A stretch of DNA of 64,000 nt from Kiloniellaceae bacterium. GTDB taxonomy: Bacteria; Pseudomonadota; Alphaproteobacteria; Kiloniellales; J153. The position numbers and the translations under genes are program-made. Below the pieces are notes generated by a model. That model was not told the DNA's origin, did not search any database, and saw only the letters and a program-made list of their open reading frames with translations. The stretch lies in assembly GCA_021776135.1 (NCBI GenBank), contig JAJFGL010000040.1, positions 129,967-193,966 of the forward strand. The letters are read 5' to 3'. Of this stretch, positions 25,534 through 34,221 are shown one piece after another (within the stretch, counting starts at the first letter, position 1; the number at the start of each line of letters is the position of its first letter).

Positions 25534-26433
25534 TCAACCAGGCTCTTTGACTTCCTTGACGTCGAGTACATCGCGCAAAGCGTCACCGAGGAAGTTGATG
25601 CTGAGTACCGTGATCATGATGGAGAAACCTGGGAAAACGCCAAGCCACCAGGCGCGCGAAATGAAGCTGCGCGATTCCGCCAGGATCAAACCCCAGGTTG
25701 GAGTAGAGGCCTGAACGCCCAGGCCGAGGAACGACAACCCGGCCTCAGCCAGGATCGCATAAGAGACGCTAATCGTTGCTTGGACAATCAGGGGCGCCAT
25801 GCTGTTCGGTAAGATATGGCGCCACATGATCCGGTTGTTGGACGCACCCAGTGTACGTGCGGCAGCTACGTATTGTTCTTCCCTTATGGTCAGCACCATG
25901 CCGCGCGCGATGCGTGCGAAGTCGTCGACGAAGGCGAGGGAAATGGCGATGATGACGTTGGACAAACCCGTGCCGAAGACCGCAACCAGGTAAACTGCGA
26001 TAATGAAGTTGGGGAAGGCCCATTGCAGATCGATGTAGCGCATGATGATGGTATCGATCCAGCCGCCGAAGAATCCGGCCGCGACGCCAAGTGCGACACC
26101 GGCAACCAAAGAGATCGCCACGGTCGAGAAGCCGACGAACAGTGACACCCTAGCGCCATAAATCAGGCGACTGAGTAAATCGCGGCCCAGATCGTCGGTA
26201 CCCAATAAATGGGCCCAGGAGGGCCGCATAATCATGTCGAAGTCCATCGCGTTGGGATCGTAAGGCGTGATCCAGTACGCAAATACGGCGCATAGGACTA
26301 AAAGGGTGAGAATGATCGACCCAACCAGCGCCTTTTTGTCACGCAGCAATTGACGGCGCCATAGCTGCACGTGACTGGGACGGCGATAGGTATCTTCTGA
26401 ATTTAGCGGTTCGTTAACCGTGGCCTCGGCCAT
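25534..26433 (-). CDS. Dipeptide ABC transporter permease (DppC type)
   Basis: A 299-residue permease with six hydrophobic segments, an N-terminal soluble tail and the binding-protein-dependent transport loop EEQYVAAARTLGASNNRIMWRHILPN. It overlaps the DppB-type gene by one base (TAATG), indicating coupled translation. Last gene of the minus-strand operon. Confidence 0.92.
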   Translation of the reverse strand: MAEATVNEPLNSEDTYRRPSHVQLWRRQLLRDKKALVGSIILTLLVLCAVFAYWITPYDPNAMDFDMIMRPSWAHLLGTDDLGRDLLSRLIYGARVSLFVGFSTVAISLVAGVALGVAAGFFGGWIDTIIMRYIDLQWAFPNFIIAVYLVAVFGTGLSNVIIAISLAFVDDFARIARGMVLTIREEQYVAAARTLGASNNRIMWRHILPNSMAPLIVQATISVSYAILAEAGLSFLGLGVQASTPTWGLILAESRSFISRAWWLGVFPGFSIMITVLSINFLGDALRDVLDVKEVKEPG

Positions 26434-27380
26434 TAATCGTACCGTATGCGTGGGTCGATGACCGTATAGAGGGCGTCGACCAAAAGGTTGGAGAAGACGA
26501 AAATCGCGGAGACAACCAGGATGGCGCCCTGCACAACGGGATAATCCCGGTTAAGTATGCCCTGGATAAGGACTCGCCCAAGACCTTTGATCGCGAAAAC
26601 GTTCTCAACCACGACAGTGCCCGCCATAAGTAGCGCCAAAGCGATCCCCATCACGGTCACAACGGGGATCAAGGCATTGGGAAAGGCGTGGACTAAGAGT
26701 AGACGTTTTTCCAGCAGTCCCTTCGAGCGGGACACACGCATGAAATCCGACTTCAACACTTCCAGCATGGAAGAGCGGATCATGCGCGCGATAATCGCCG
26801 CAAATGGCGTACCAATGGCGATGGTCGGTAGAATAAGATGCGAAAACCAGGGCCAGAAACCTTGGGCAAGTGGCACATAGCCAACGGCGGGCAACCAGTT
26901 CAGTTGTGCGGCAAAGACTATGATCAGCAAGATGGCGAGCCAGAAGTCCGGCATGCTGAGCCCTATAAAGGCGACCAAAGTTACCCCGTGATCTATAGGC
27001 GTGTGTTTCTTCAGCGCCGAGATCAATCCTGCCGGTACGGCGATCAAGGTCGCCAGGAGGAATGATAGAACGGCAAGCGACATAGTGCGCGGAAAGGCCT
27101 CGGCAACTATGCGCGACACCGGTACGCGGCTGCCGTAAATGGATGTCCCCAGGTTACCTTGCATAACTTGCAGAAAATATTTGACGTACTGAACGTAGAC
27201 CGGCTGATCGAGGCCGAAGTCACGGCGCATTTCATCGGCGGCGGCCGGGTCGCCGGTATCGAAAACCATGGCAAGCATGGGGTCGCCAGGGACGGCGCGA
27301 AGCATGAAAAAGACCAGAGTGGCCACGGCCCACATAACGATTACGGCGCCAAGTGTCCGTCTAAAAAGAAATTTGCCCAT
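26433..27380 (-). CDS. Dipeptide ABC transporter permease (DppB type)
   Basis: A 315-residue permease beginning FLFRRTLGAVIVMWAVATLVFFMLRAVPGDPM, the standard DppB N-terminus, with the coupling loop MRVSRSKGLLEKRLLLVHAFPNALIPVV and six membrane segments. It forms the pore with the 25534-26433 protein. Confidence 0.92.
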   Translation of the reverse strand: MGKFLFRRTLGAVIVMWAVATLVFFMLRAVPGDPMLAMVFDTGDPAAADEMRRDFGLDQPVYVQYVKYFLQVMQGNLGTSIYGSRVPVSRIVAEAFPRTMSLAVLSFLLATLIAVPAGLISALKKHTPIDHGVTLVAFIGLSMPDFWLAILLIIVFAAQLNWLPAVGYVPLAQGFWPWFSHLILPTIAIGTPFAAIIARMIRSSMLEVLKSDFMRVSRSKGLLEKRLLLVHAFPNALIPVVTVMGIALALLMAGTVVVENVFAIKGLGRVLIQGILNRDYPVVQGAILVVSAIFVFSNLLVDALYTVIDPRIRYD

Positions 27381-27419
27381 CGGTTCCGTTCGCGCTTGCG
27401 TGCCGCTTATATCGAATTG

Positions 27420-27460
27420 ATGCAGCCGGTGAAGTGCTCACGGCACCTCACCGGCTGCAT
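27420..27460 (-). promoter_or_regulatory. Strong stem-loop between dppA-like and dppB-like genes
   Basis: ATGCAGCCGGTGA (27420-27432) pairs perfectly with TCACCGGCTGCAT (27448-27460), with an inner GTGC/GCAC stem. No U-tract. It probably protects the upstream binding-protein mRNA or attenuates the permease genes. Confidence 0.6.
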
Positions 27461-27474
27461 TCGTTAACCGGATC

Positions 27475-29262
27475 TCAGGAAATTGTGACCCGATCAAGCT
27501 CGACGAGGCCTGGTATCCGGCTGACCGCCGGATAATCCACCGTTTTGTGATAAACCAGGATTGACATCGGATGGTACAGGAAGGCGCAGGCCACCTTAGC
27601 CGAGGTAATGGCGTTGGCTTCTTGAACCAAGGCCTTGCGCTTCGCTGGATCGGTTGCCAGGCGTTGCTGATCGATTAGCTCATCGGCCCGCTTGTCGGAG
27701 AAATAACCAAAGGCCATCTTATCTTTATCGCGCTTGAGACCGTTGAATTTCGATTCGGTCTGCATCCAATCGACGATAGCATCGTCCGGATCGAAGTCGC
27801 CGCCACTGCCCAGCAGCGCCAGATCGAAATTCATTTGCAGATAGTCCTGCAACACGACCGGGCCGTCCTTGGTGTCTAGTTCGATCTCGATGTTGAGGTT
27901 TCGCTTCAGAATGCCGGCGACGACCTGTGCCCGGCGGCGGTTCGCCGGGTTGTGCAGCAGCCGTAATTTCGGGAAGTCCTTGCCATCTGGATAACCGGCC
28001 TCGGCCAACAGCTTTTTGGCGACCTCCGGCTCATAACGCTGCGGGCTGTTCTCACCCAGATCCTTGTCGAAGAAAAACCCCATGGCCGGATTAATCGAGC
28101 CATAAGCCGGGAAGCCACGGCCGAACAAGGCCCGCTTGATGAAGCGCTCACGGTCGAGCGCCTTGGCAAGTGCCAGGCGAACCTTGAATCCGTTCTGCTT
28201 CATAAGCTGGTCAACCGGTTTGTTGAAATCGGTGACTTCAAAGGGTTGGCGCCAAGGGTTCATCCAGACTGCCTGGAACCCGGGATCGGAGACTGAATTG
28301 ACGACCAAGTCCGAATTCGTTTCGAAACGATCGACCAGTTCGGACGCGGGGGTGTTGCCGCCAATTAATTGGACGTCTCCTGCCTCGATGGCAGCGGCCA
28401 GTGGCTCCGGGTCGGTGATTGGCGTAATCGTCACCTTGTCGAGCTTTGGCCGGGCCGGATCGTAGTAGTCTTCATTTCGTTCCAGCACTACCCCCTGGCC
28501 TAGTTCGTGGAACGTAATGCGGAAGGGTCCGGTTCCCACCGGCGTCAGGCCGTATTGGGATTTCCCCAGGGATTCGAGCGCACCGCGACTAACGATGGTC
28601 ATGGCCCGGCCGCTGGATCGCTCCAGTGTCTTGACTAGGAACGAAGCCTGCGGCGCCTTCAGGACAATCTTGACCTTGTGGGCATCAAGCTTGATCACAT
28701 CGGCGACATTGGAAATGACGCGCGAATGGATCGACTTCTTGGGATCGCTCGAGCGCTGGTAAGTGAACAAGACATCGTCAGCCGTGAAGGCATCGCCGTT
28801 ATGAAACTTGACGCCCTCGCGCAGATTGAAAATCCATTCCTTACCGTCCGGCGAGACGGTCCAATCCTTGGCGAGATCGCCTTGGGCGACCAGATTGGCG
28901 TCGATGTGGGTGAGGCCGCTCAAAATGTTCGACGTGATTTGGAACTGAAGTACCTGGTTCATACGCGCCGGATCGAGCGTGACGATCTCGGCCGTTCCGG
29001 CCCAGGCACAGCGAAGATGACCCCCCATTTTCGCAGCCGCCGCACTTCGGATACCCATGCCAGGAACGAGGTGAGAGGCAGAGAGCGTGCCCGCAGCCGC
29101 TAAAAGGCGCAACACTGTGCGCCGTTCGAGTTGGGGACCGCAAAGGTCCTGGTGGCTCAGTCCAAATAAAGGATCGCGCCGATCGAAATCGTTAGCCTGC
29201 GCAAGGTCGCCTTCGATCGACTCACGCACGATGCCATGTCTATCCTGTTTCTTTCTGATCAT
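27475..29262 (-). CDS. Peptide/dipeptide ABC transporter substrate-binding protein (family 5)
   Basis: A 595-residue extracellular solute-binding protein of the DppA/OppA cluster. The ATG has a GGGAGG site. The N-terminal 45 residues are hydrophilic, followed by a twin-arginine-like signal (RRTVLRLLAAAGTLSAS) at about 47-63, so the leader is unusually long. The mature part shows LRCAWAGTAEIVTLDPARMNQ and the conserved DWTVSPDGKEWIFNLREGVKFHNGDAFTADDVLFTY. It determines specificity; with ggt and DUF1028 nearby, gamma-glutamyl peptides or glutathione are plausible. Confidence 0.9.
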   Translation of the reverse strand: MIRKKQDRHGIVRESIEGDLAQANDFDRRDPLFGLSHQDLCGPQLERRTVLRLLAAAGTLSASHLVPGMGIRSAAAAKMGGHLRCAWAGTAEIVTLDPARMNQVLQFQITSNILSGLTHIDANLVAQGDLAKDWTVSPDGKEWIFNLREGVKFHNGDAFTADDVLFTYQRSSDPKKSIHSRVISNVADVIKLDAHKVKIVLKAPQASFLVKTLERSSGRAMTIVSRGALESLGKSQYGLTPVGTGPFRITFHELGQGVVLERNEDYYDPARPKLDKVTITPITDPEPLAAAIEAGDVQLIGGNTPASELVDRFETNSDLVVNSVSDPGFQAVWMNPWRQPFEVTDFNKPVDQLMKQNGFKVRLALAKALDRERFIKRALFGRGFPAYGSINPAMGFFFDKDLGENSPQRYEPEVAKKLLAEAGYPDGKDFPKLRLLHNPANRRRAQVVAGILKRNLNIEIELDTKDGPVVLQDYLQMNFDLALLGSGGDFDPDDAIVDWMQTESKFNGLKRDKDKMAFGYFSDKRADELIDQQRLATDPAKRKALVQEANAITSAKVACAFLYHPMSILVYHKTVDYPAVSRIPGLVELDRVTIS

Positions 29263-29267
29263 GTCTT

Positions 29268-30377
29268 CTACCTCCCTGTTGGGCTGACGCTAATGCCGGC
29301 CGATGGAAATTGAGTTGATGAGAGCGGTGGCGCCAGTTGTTGCGCGCGTGGATCGACGCGACCCGAAGCCACCTCGGAGCAAGCTGCCCAATGCCTGGGT
29401 CTGATCTCTTCAAGCTGAGGCACATTCTCACGGCACAGCGGTACCGTGAATGGACAGCGCGTATGAAAGACGCAGCCGCTCGGGGGATTGAGCGGGCTGG
29501 GGATTTCCCCTGCTAAAACCTGATGGGCGCGGGCTGCCTCGGTCTCTGGGTCCGGTACCGGAATCGCCTCCATCAGCGCGACGGTATAGGGATGCAGCGG
29601 CTCGTCGAACAGAATCTCGCTATCGCCCGTCTCGGCGACCTTGCCCAAGTACATAACCGCGACCCGGTCGCACAAGTGCTTTATGACGCTAAGATCGTGG
29701 CCGATGAAGAGGTAGGTCAGACCGAGATCGTTCTTGAGATCCTGAAGCAGATTGATGATCTGTGCCTGGATCGAGACATCAAGCGCCGAGACCGCTTCAT
29801 CACAAACGATCAAGTCGGGATTCAAGGCAAGTGCCCGCGCGATTCCCACCCTCTGGCGTTGGCCGCCACTCATTTCATGCGGGTAACGCTCTGCCATCCG
29901 CCCAGGTAGACCGCACATTTCCAGTAGCCGCCGCACGCGTTTGTCGATTTCCGGACGGCCCAGCCCGGATTCATGAATCAAATAGGGCTCGCCCACGATC
30001 TCACGCACGGACATGCGTGGGTTAAGCGAGGAATAGGGATCCTGGAAAATGGCCTGGACCCGCCGGCGGTAGCCTAGTTCCTCGGCCTTATCCATGGTCC
30101 AGAGGTCTTGGTTATCGAACAGAATCTGGCCGGCGCTCGGTTCGACCAGTTTCAAGATCGTGCGGGCGATCGTGGTCTTACCGCAGCCCGATTCGCCCAC
30201 CAGGCCCAGGACCTCGCCCTTGGCAATCGAAAACGAGACACCATCGACCGCTTTGACGTGGCCAATGGTTCGCCGCAAAACGGCGCCCTTGGTGACCGGG
30301 AAGTGAACCTTCAGATCCCGAACTTCCAGGATCGGTGCCGGCACACCATTTGCGCCTTTGGACCCAGCCTGAGTCAT
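29268..30377 (-). CDS. Dipeptide/oligopeptide ABC transporter ATPase (DppF type)
   Basis: A 369-residue ATPase with the DppF-type start KVHFPVTKGAVLRR, Walker A GESGCGKTT, signature MSGGQRQRVGIARAL, Walker B LIVCDEAVSALDVSIQ (alanine replaces the usual proline after DE, common in this branch) and a C-terminal cysteine cluster (CVFHTRCPFTVPLC). First gene of the operon, 5 nt before the binding-protein gene. Confidence 0.92.
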   Translation of the reverse strand: MTQAGSKGANGVPAPILEVRDLKVHFPVTKGAVLRRTIGHVKAVDGVSFSIAKGEVLGLVGESGCGKTTIARTILKLVEPSAGQILFDNQDLWTMDKAEELGYRRRVQAIFQDPYSSLNPRMSVREIVGEPYLIHESGLGRPEIDKRVRRLLEMCGLPGRMAERYPHEMSGGQRQRVGIARALALNPDLIVCDEAVSALDVSIQAQIINLLQDLKNDLGLTYLFIGHDLSVIKHLCDRVAVMYLGKVAETGDSEILFDEPLHPYTVALMEAIPVPDPETEAARAHQVLAGEIPSPLNPPSGCVFHTRCPFTVPLCRENVPQLEEIRPRHWAACSEVASGRVDPRAQQLAPPLSSTQFPSAGISVSPTGR

Positions 30378-30594
30378 GGACGACCGGCCGGATCGCTCGG
30401 ATTCAAACCCCGGCCGCCCCCGACCGCTTCCCGCGTCAAGGTGCAGTGGCGCCGGGAACGTCCAGTATCGCCAATAGATCTCGCCACATCAGCGCCAAGC
30501 TCCGCCTGGGCCATGCGAGCAACCCTTCCTTTCTGACCTAGCCCCCGCTCAAAAGGGCGGGCCCCGATTGCACTTCCATTTCATTCCGCTTATT

Positions 30595-30612
30595 AGTATC
30601 GATATCGATACT
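30595..30612. promoter_or_regulatory. 18-bp perfect palindrome, probable GntR operator
   Basis: AGTATCGATATCGATACT is fully symmetric and lies 18 bp upstream of the GntR-family gene, in the promoter region shared with the divergent dipeptide-transporter operon. A further half-site, GGATACT, follows at 30616-30622. The position suggests autoregulation and control of the transporter. Confidence 0.6.
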
Positions 30613-30630
30613 GAAGGATACTGAACCGTA

Positions 30631-31359
30631 ATGTCAAGACAGGCGCAACCCCAAGCGGCCAATCAGTCGCGTTATGATCCGCTCCAGAACATTAAAAAGG
30701 GCGACGCGGCGTACCATGCGGTACGCCGATCGATCCTCCTGGGCCACACCGGATCGGGCGAGCCCTTGCTGGAGCAACGCATCGCAGAGCAGCTCAACTG
30801 CAGCCAGGGCACGATCCGCGAGGTCCTGCTGCGTCTGGAGCAGGATGGTTTGGTGCTGCGCCGGGGTTACCGCGGCACGGTGGTCTCGACGACTTCGATC
30901 CAGGAGGCGGCCCAAATGGTCGAGATCCGGATTCAGATCGAGTCAATAGGTGTGCGCCGATCCGTCCTGTCCATAGGCGTCGACATAATGGCGGACTTGG
31001 CCGCTATCACAAACGACATGGACGAAGCGGTACGAGCGCTTGATTTCTATCGCTGCAGCGAACTCGACCGCGAATTTCACATGACCTTGTTCCGCCAGGC
31101 CGATCTGCCGTCCCTAGAGCCAATCCTCAATCGCTGCGCCTTGCATATTCACCGCTTTACCTATCTGAACGCGGAAGTGATGGAACCGGAACTGTCCTTT
31201 GGCGATAACCATCGCACCCTACTCGGGGCTATAAAAACCCGTGACTCTGCCGCGGCGGCCGAGTCGATCAAGTCCCACATCGGCCAAGTCATCGAGCGCT
31301 GGGCGCCGCCCTTAGTTCAAGAACTCGACAGGATACATACGCACGGAACCGGCCCTTGA
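30631..31359 (+). CDS. GntR-family transcriptional regulator (FadR subfamily, FCD domain)
   Basis: A 242-residue regulator. The N-terminal winged helix includes LLEQRIAEQLNCSQGTIREVLLRLEQDGLVLRRGYRGTVV (about 50-90); the C-terminal all-helical FCD domain has the metal/ligand-site histidines in REFHMTLF and the ending HIGQVIERW. It is divergent from the dipeptide-transporter operon with a perfect palindrome between. Its stop codon overlaps the first codon of the hcp remnant. Confidence 0.9.
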   Translation: MSRQAQPQAANQSRYDPLQNIKKGDAAYHAVRRSILLGHTGSGEPLLEQRIAEQLNCSQGTIREVLLRLEQDGLVLRRGYRGTVVSTTSIQEAAQMVEIRIQIESIGVRRSVLSIGVDIMADLAAITNDMDEAVRALDFYRCSELDREFHMTLFRQADLPSLEPILNRCALHIHRFTYLNAEVMEPELSFGDNHRTLLGAIKTRDSAAAAESIKSHIGQVIERWAPPLVQELDRIHTHGTGP

Positions 31360-31558
31360 TGATACGAAGACCGGCACTGTCAAGCTGGAAGACGCAGTCA
31401 TCGTGGATATCCAAGGTTACATGCCGAATTGTCAGGATCCGGCTAATGCTTCCTTCACGCACCTCGAGGATGTTTCATTCAGTTATCGCTCGATCACTTG
31501 GAACCATGAAGTCGCCGGCACTTCGGGCAGCGATGATTGGCGCGCACCGAAGGTCTAA
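31358..31558 (+). pseudogene. Remnant of an Hcp-family type VI secretion tube protein (C-terminal part)
   Basis: Sixty-six in-frame codons from 31358 to a TAA at 31556 have no start codon of their own but read like the C-terminus of Hcp-family proteins: VKLEDAVIVDIQGYMP, then FTHLEDVSFSYRSITWNHE and SGSDDWRAP. The N-terminal half is gone, replaced by the end of the GntR gene at an abrupt join. A genuine terminator follows at 31602, presumably the original hcp terminator. No other type VI secretion gene is in the window. Confidence 0.65.
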
Positions 31559-31601
31559 CGACCAGGTTCCAACCCCACCATTCTCCGCCCCCTGAGCCTT
31601 G

Positions 31602-31631
31602 CCGGCCCGCGATATCACGGGCCGGATTTTT
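31602..31631 (+). terminator. Rho-independent terminator
   Basis: CCGGCCCG (31602-31609) pairs perfectly with CGGGCCGG (31618-31625), followed by ATTTTT. It should end transcripts from the GntR gene through the hcp remnant. Confidence 0.85.
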
Positions 31632-31717
31632 CGTATCAGAGCCCTTACCAAGTCTCCCTAAGTTTGTCCCATCACCGCCTCTATTTCGCAGCCTGACCGA
31701 GGCCACGGCGCATTGTA

Positions 31718-31748
31718 GCCGACCGCGCCGGTTAACGTGTCAATGCCC
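31718..31748. repeat. IS end, inverted relative to the IS at 33342-34146
   Basis: The complement reads GGGCATTGACACGTTAAC at the outside, and 28 of 31 bases match the left end of the IS6 element at 33342-33372 in opposite orientation. Only this end survives. With the partner it brackets the amidohydrolase gene. Confidence 0.65.
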
Positions 31749-31749
31749 C

Positions 31750-33213
31750 CTACTCCGCCAAGGGTAAGGACAGCGGCGAGAGGGTTGCGGCATCGCGGCC
31801 GAGCCGGTCGCGGGTCGCGGCGCTCGCCAGGCCCTCGGCCTGGGCGGTCTCGAGCCCGCGGGCGGCGTCTTCCAAATCGATGGTCAGCGCCACGCCGTCG
31901 CGCACCACCTCCCGGCCATCCACATAGACGCCGCGGACCGCCCGGTCGGCGGCGGAGAACACCAAGGACCGCAGCGGATCGCGCGCCGGGCGCATGGCTG
32001 GGTGGCCGAGGTCGGCCAGCACCAAATCGGCCTTGGCGCCGGGCGCGATCCGGCCGATGTCGTCGCGGCCCAGCGCCCGCGCGCCCCCGATGGTCGCGGC
32101 ATGGAAGATCTCGCCCAGATTCGTGTCGTCGGCATGACGGCCGGCGATCCGGGACAGGGTGGCGGCCAAGCGTATCTCCTCCAGCATGTTGTGCGGCTGC
32201 GTATCGGTGCCAAGCGCCATGTTGACCCCGGCACGCCTGTAGCCGCCGAAGCTCTCGAGCATTTGGCCGTAGCGCGAGAACACCAGCGGACAGTGGGCGA
32301 CGGAAGCGCCGGATTGGGCGATCAGCTCGAGATCCCGCTTGCTGTGCCAGGTGATCCAGGAATGGTGATCCAGAAAAATCGCGTGACCCAGGATCATGCG
32401 CGAGGTCAGGACGCCGATGTCGGCCAGCCATTGGACAGGTGTCTTGCCGTGACGCCGTGTGATTTCCAGCATGTCCCAAACGCATTGGCTGGTGTGCAGG
32501 GTCAGCGGCCAGCCGCGTTCCTCGGCCAGAGTCAAGCTGTCGCGCAACAGCTCTTCGGAGCAGGTATCGACCTGGGCCGGGCTGACCATGGCCGAGAGGC
32601 GGCCGCTGGGGTGCCTGACCGCCGCCTCCATAGCCTCGACCGCCGCCTTGAAAGCGCGCCGGCCCGCCGCCTCGTCCCAGTCATATTCGACGGTGTAACC
32701 TGTGCGCGCGACCCAGGCGGCGGAGCGGTACATAGGTGCGGCGACCGCCCGGATGCCGGTCCCGGCCAAGGTCTCGAGCCAACCGTCGTAGGGAAGCGCG
32801 AGATCGGCGACCGTCGTGGTGCCGCTGGTCAAAAGCTCATGGATCGCCATGCGCGTCGCGGCGCGCATCGCCTCGGCCAGCGCCGTGGCGGTATCCATCG
32901 AGTGTCCGGGCAGGAACACGGGTTTCGGGTCGGCCACCGCGCTCATATAGAGCGCGGGATTGGCGATCTCCTCGGTCACGCCGCGGCCGATATTCTCCGA
33001 CAGCAGATGGGAATGGACGTTGACCAGCCCGGGCATGACCAGGCGCCCGGCGCCCTCTATCACCCGGTCCACCGCGCCCTGGTAATTGACACCAGCGAAG
33101 ACGATGCGATTCCCGGCAAAAGCGATATCGCTATCGCGGGCAAAGACCTGGCGGCCCTGCTCCCGGTCCCAAAGGATCGCCCAATCGGCGTTGCGGATCA
33201 CGGTGGTCGACAT
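31750..33213 (-). CDS. Amidohydrolase-superfamily deaminase/hydrolase (AtzA/TrzN/SsnA-like)
   Basis: A 487-residue cytosolic metal-dependent hydrolase of the chlorohydrolase/cytosine-deaminase group. Metal ligands are visible as H67 and H69 (GLVNVHSHLL), H240 (LTLHTSQ), H277 (ILGHAIFLDHH) and D337 (LGTDTQPHNML). Members deaminate or dechlorinate purines, pyrimidines and triazines; the substrate is not deducible. The gene ends 1 nt from an IS end and begins about 28 bp from another IS relic, so it looks like cargo. Its sequence is extremely GC-rich at third positions. Confidence 0.85.
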   Translation of the reverse strand: MSTTVIRNADWAILWDREQGRQVFARDSDIAFAGNRIVFAGVNYQGAVDRVIEGAGRLVMPGLVNVHSHLLSENIGRGVTEEIANPALYMSAVADPKPVFLPGHSMDTATALAEAMRAATRMAIHELLTSGTTTVADLALPYDGWLETLAGTGIRAVAAPMYRSAAWVARTGYTVEYDWDEAAGRRAFKAAVEAMEAAVRHPSGRLSAMVSPAQVDTCSEELLRDSLTLAEERGWPLTLHTSQCVWDMLEITRRHGKTPVQWLADIGVLTSRMILGHAIFLDHHSWITWHSKRDLELIAQSGASVAHCPLVFSRYGQMLESFGGYRRAGVNMALGTDTQPHNMLEEIRLAATLSRIAGRHADDTNLGEIFHAATIGGARALGRDDIGRIAPGAKADLVLADLGHPAMRPARDPLRSLVFSAADRAVRGVYVDGREVVRDGVALTIDLEDAARGLETAQAEGLASAATRDRLGRDAATLSPLSLPLAE

Positions 33214-33240
33214 GACGGTCCTCCCCTTAATCGCGGTCAG

Positions 33241-33341
33241 GGCAATGTCAGAGTAAAACGTACTGAATTGCGAAACTTAGAACAACCAAATCTCACGCGT
33301 TCAGTTGACGCCATTCACCCAAAGGGTGGTGTCAGTCCGAC
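33241..33341. mobile_element. Deletion derivative of an IS6-type element
   Basis: Begins with GGCAATGTCAGAGTAAAA (33243 on) and ends near GGTGGTGTCAGTC (33325-33340). Between them, the complement reads GEWRQLNA and a stop, matching the extreme C-terminus of IS6 transposases (AEWRQFAV in the intact copy). It is a 100-bp relic abutting the next IS. Confidence 0.5.
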
Positions 33342-34146
33342 GGGCATTGACACGTTAACTGGCGCAGTCGCCAGAATTCGATCGTGATCCGCATCAGGCG
33401 GCAAGCCAAGCTTGATTCCAGACAGCGAACGTCTCGGCTCGACACGCCTTGAAAATATGTCGGGATAGAAGAGGGCGTTGGACGTAGAAGGCGTTCTGGA
33501 CGGCGGCGTGAATCGACAGAAACCCTTGGGCCGATCCTGGCGACTTGAACCGCTGCTGTTTTCGTTCTCGGCGACGGACCGGCTGGTGTGAATTCTCGGC
33601 TCGATCGTTCGCTCGTAATCCCTGATCGTGAACAGCGGACAGCCGCTCTTTGCGGATGGCGACAGCGTAGGATCTGAGTTTGTCGGTGGTGATGCGCTTT
33701 GGCGCGAAGCCCTGCTTCTTCAGCAGCTTTCGCAGCAATCGCCTCGCCGACTTAGCGCATCGTCATGGCTGGGCCAGGAAGTCGAGCACCTCGCCTTCGT
33801 CGTCGACCGCGCGCCACAGCCAGCGATTACGGCCACGGATCCTGATAACCATTTCGTCGAGATGCCACCGCGCACTGGCGCGCGGACGGACGCGGCGACG
33901 ATTACGGGCAAACAGCCGGCCTAACTTCAGGAACCAGCGTTAAACCGTTTCGTTCGAAACATCGATGCCACGCTCGGCCAGCAGATCCTCGACATCACGA
34001 AACGACAGCGTGAACCGGGCATAAAGCCAAACCGCGTGCTGAATGATCTCGGGCGAAAAGAGATGCCGCTTAAAGGATATCGGGGTCATCCCGGGACGGT
34101 AACGGTCCCTCCCCGCGCCGGCCATCCACTTAACGTGTCAATGCCC
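33342..34146. mobile_element. IS6-family insertion sequence, degenerate, 805 bp
   Basis: Perfect 17-bp terminal inverted repeats, GGGCATTGACACGTTAA at 33342-33358 and its complement at 34130-34146. Flanking 8-mers differ, so no target duplication remains. The transposase gene is inactivated. The ends belong to a different subtype from the copy at 10145-10950. Confidence 0.85.
33394..34125 (-). pseudogene. IS6-family transposase with two nonsense codons
   Basis: One continuous frame reads from 34125 to 33394 through a TAA at 33940-33942 and a TGA at 33763-33765; no frameshift is needed. The DDE residues are still recognisable (WHLDEMVIRI, ITTDKLRSY, NDRAENSHQP). It cannot yield a full transposase, but the ends may still be mobilised in trans. 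Confidence 0.88.
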
Positions 34147-34221
34147 TTCCGGTGCTTGTCGTGTCTGCAAAACTATTTCATGGCGACAGCTGCGGAAGCT
34201 TGATGGGCTGTCACGGTCGTC

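Noticed and set aside
31356-31595. 79-codon frame overlapping the hcp remnant
   Set aside because: The Hcp-like residues are in the neighbouring frame starting at 31358, so this frame is not the gene.
32002-33387. 461-codon plus-strand frame opposite the amidohydrolase
   Set aside because: Antisense of a GC3-saturated gene; the minus strand has the full metal-ligand set.
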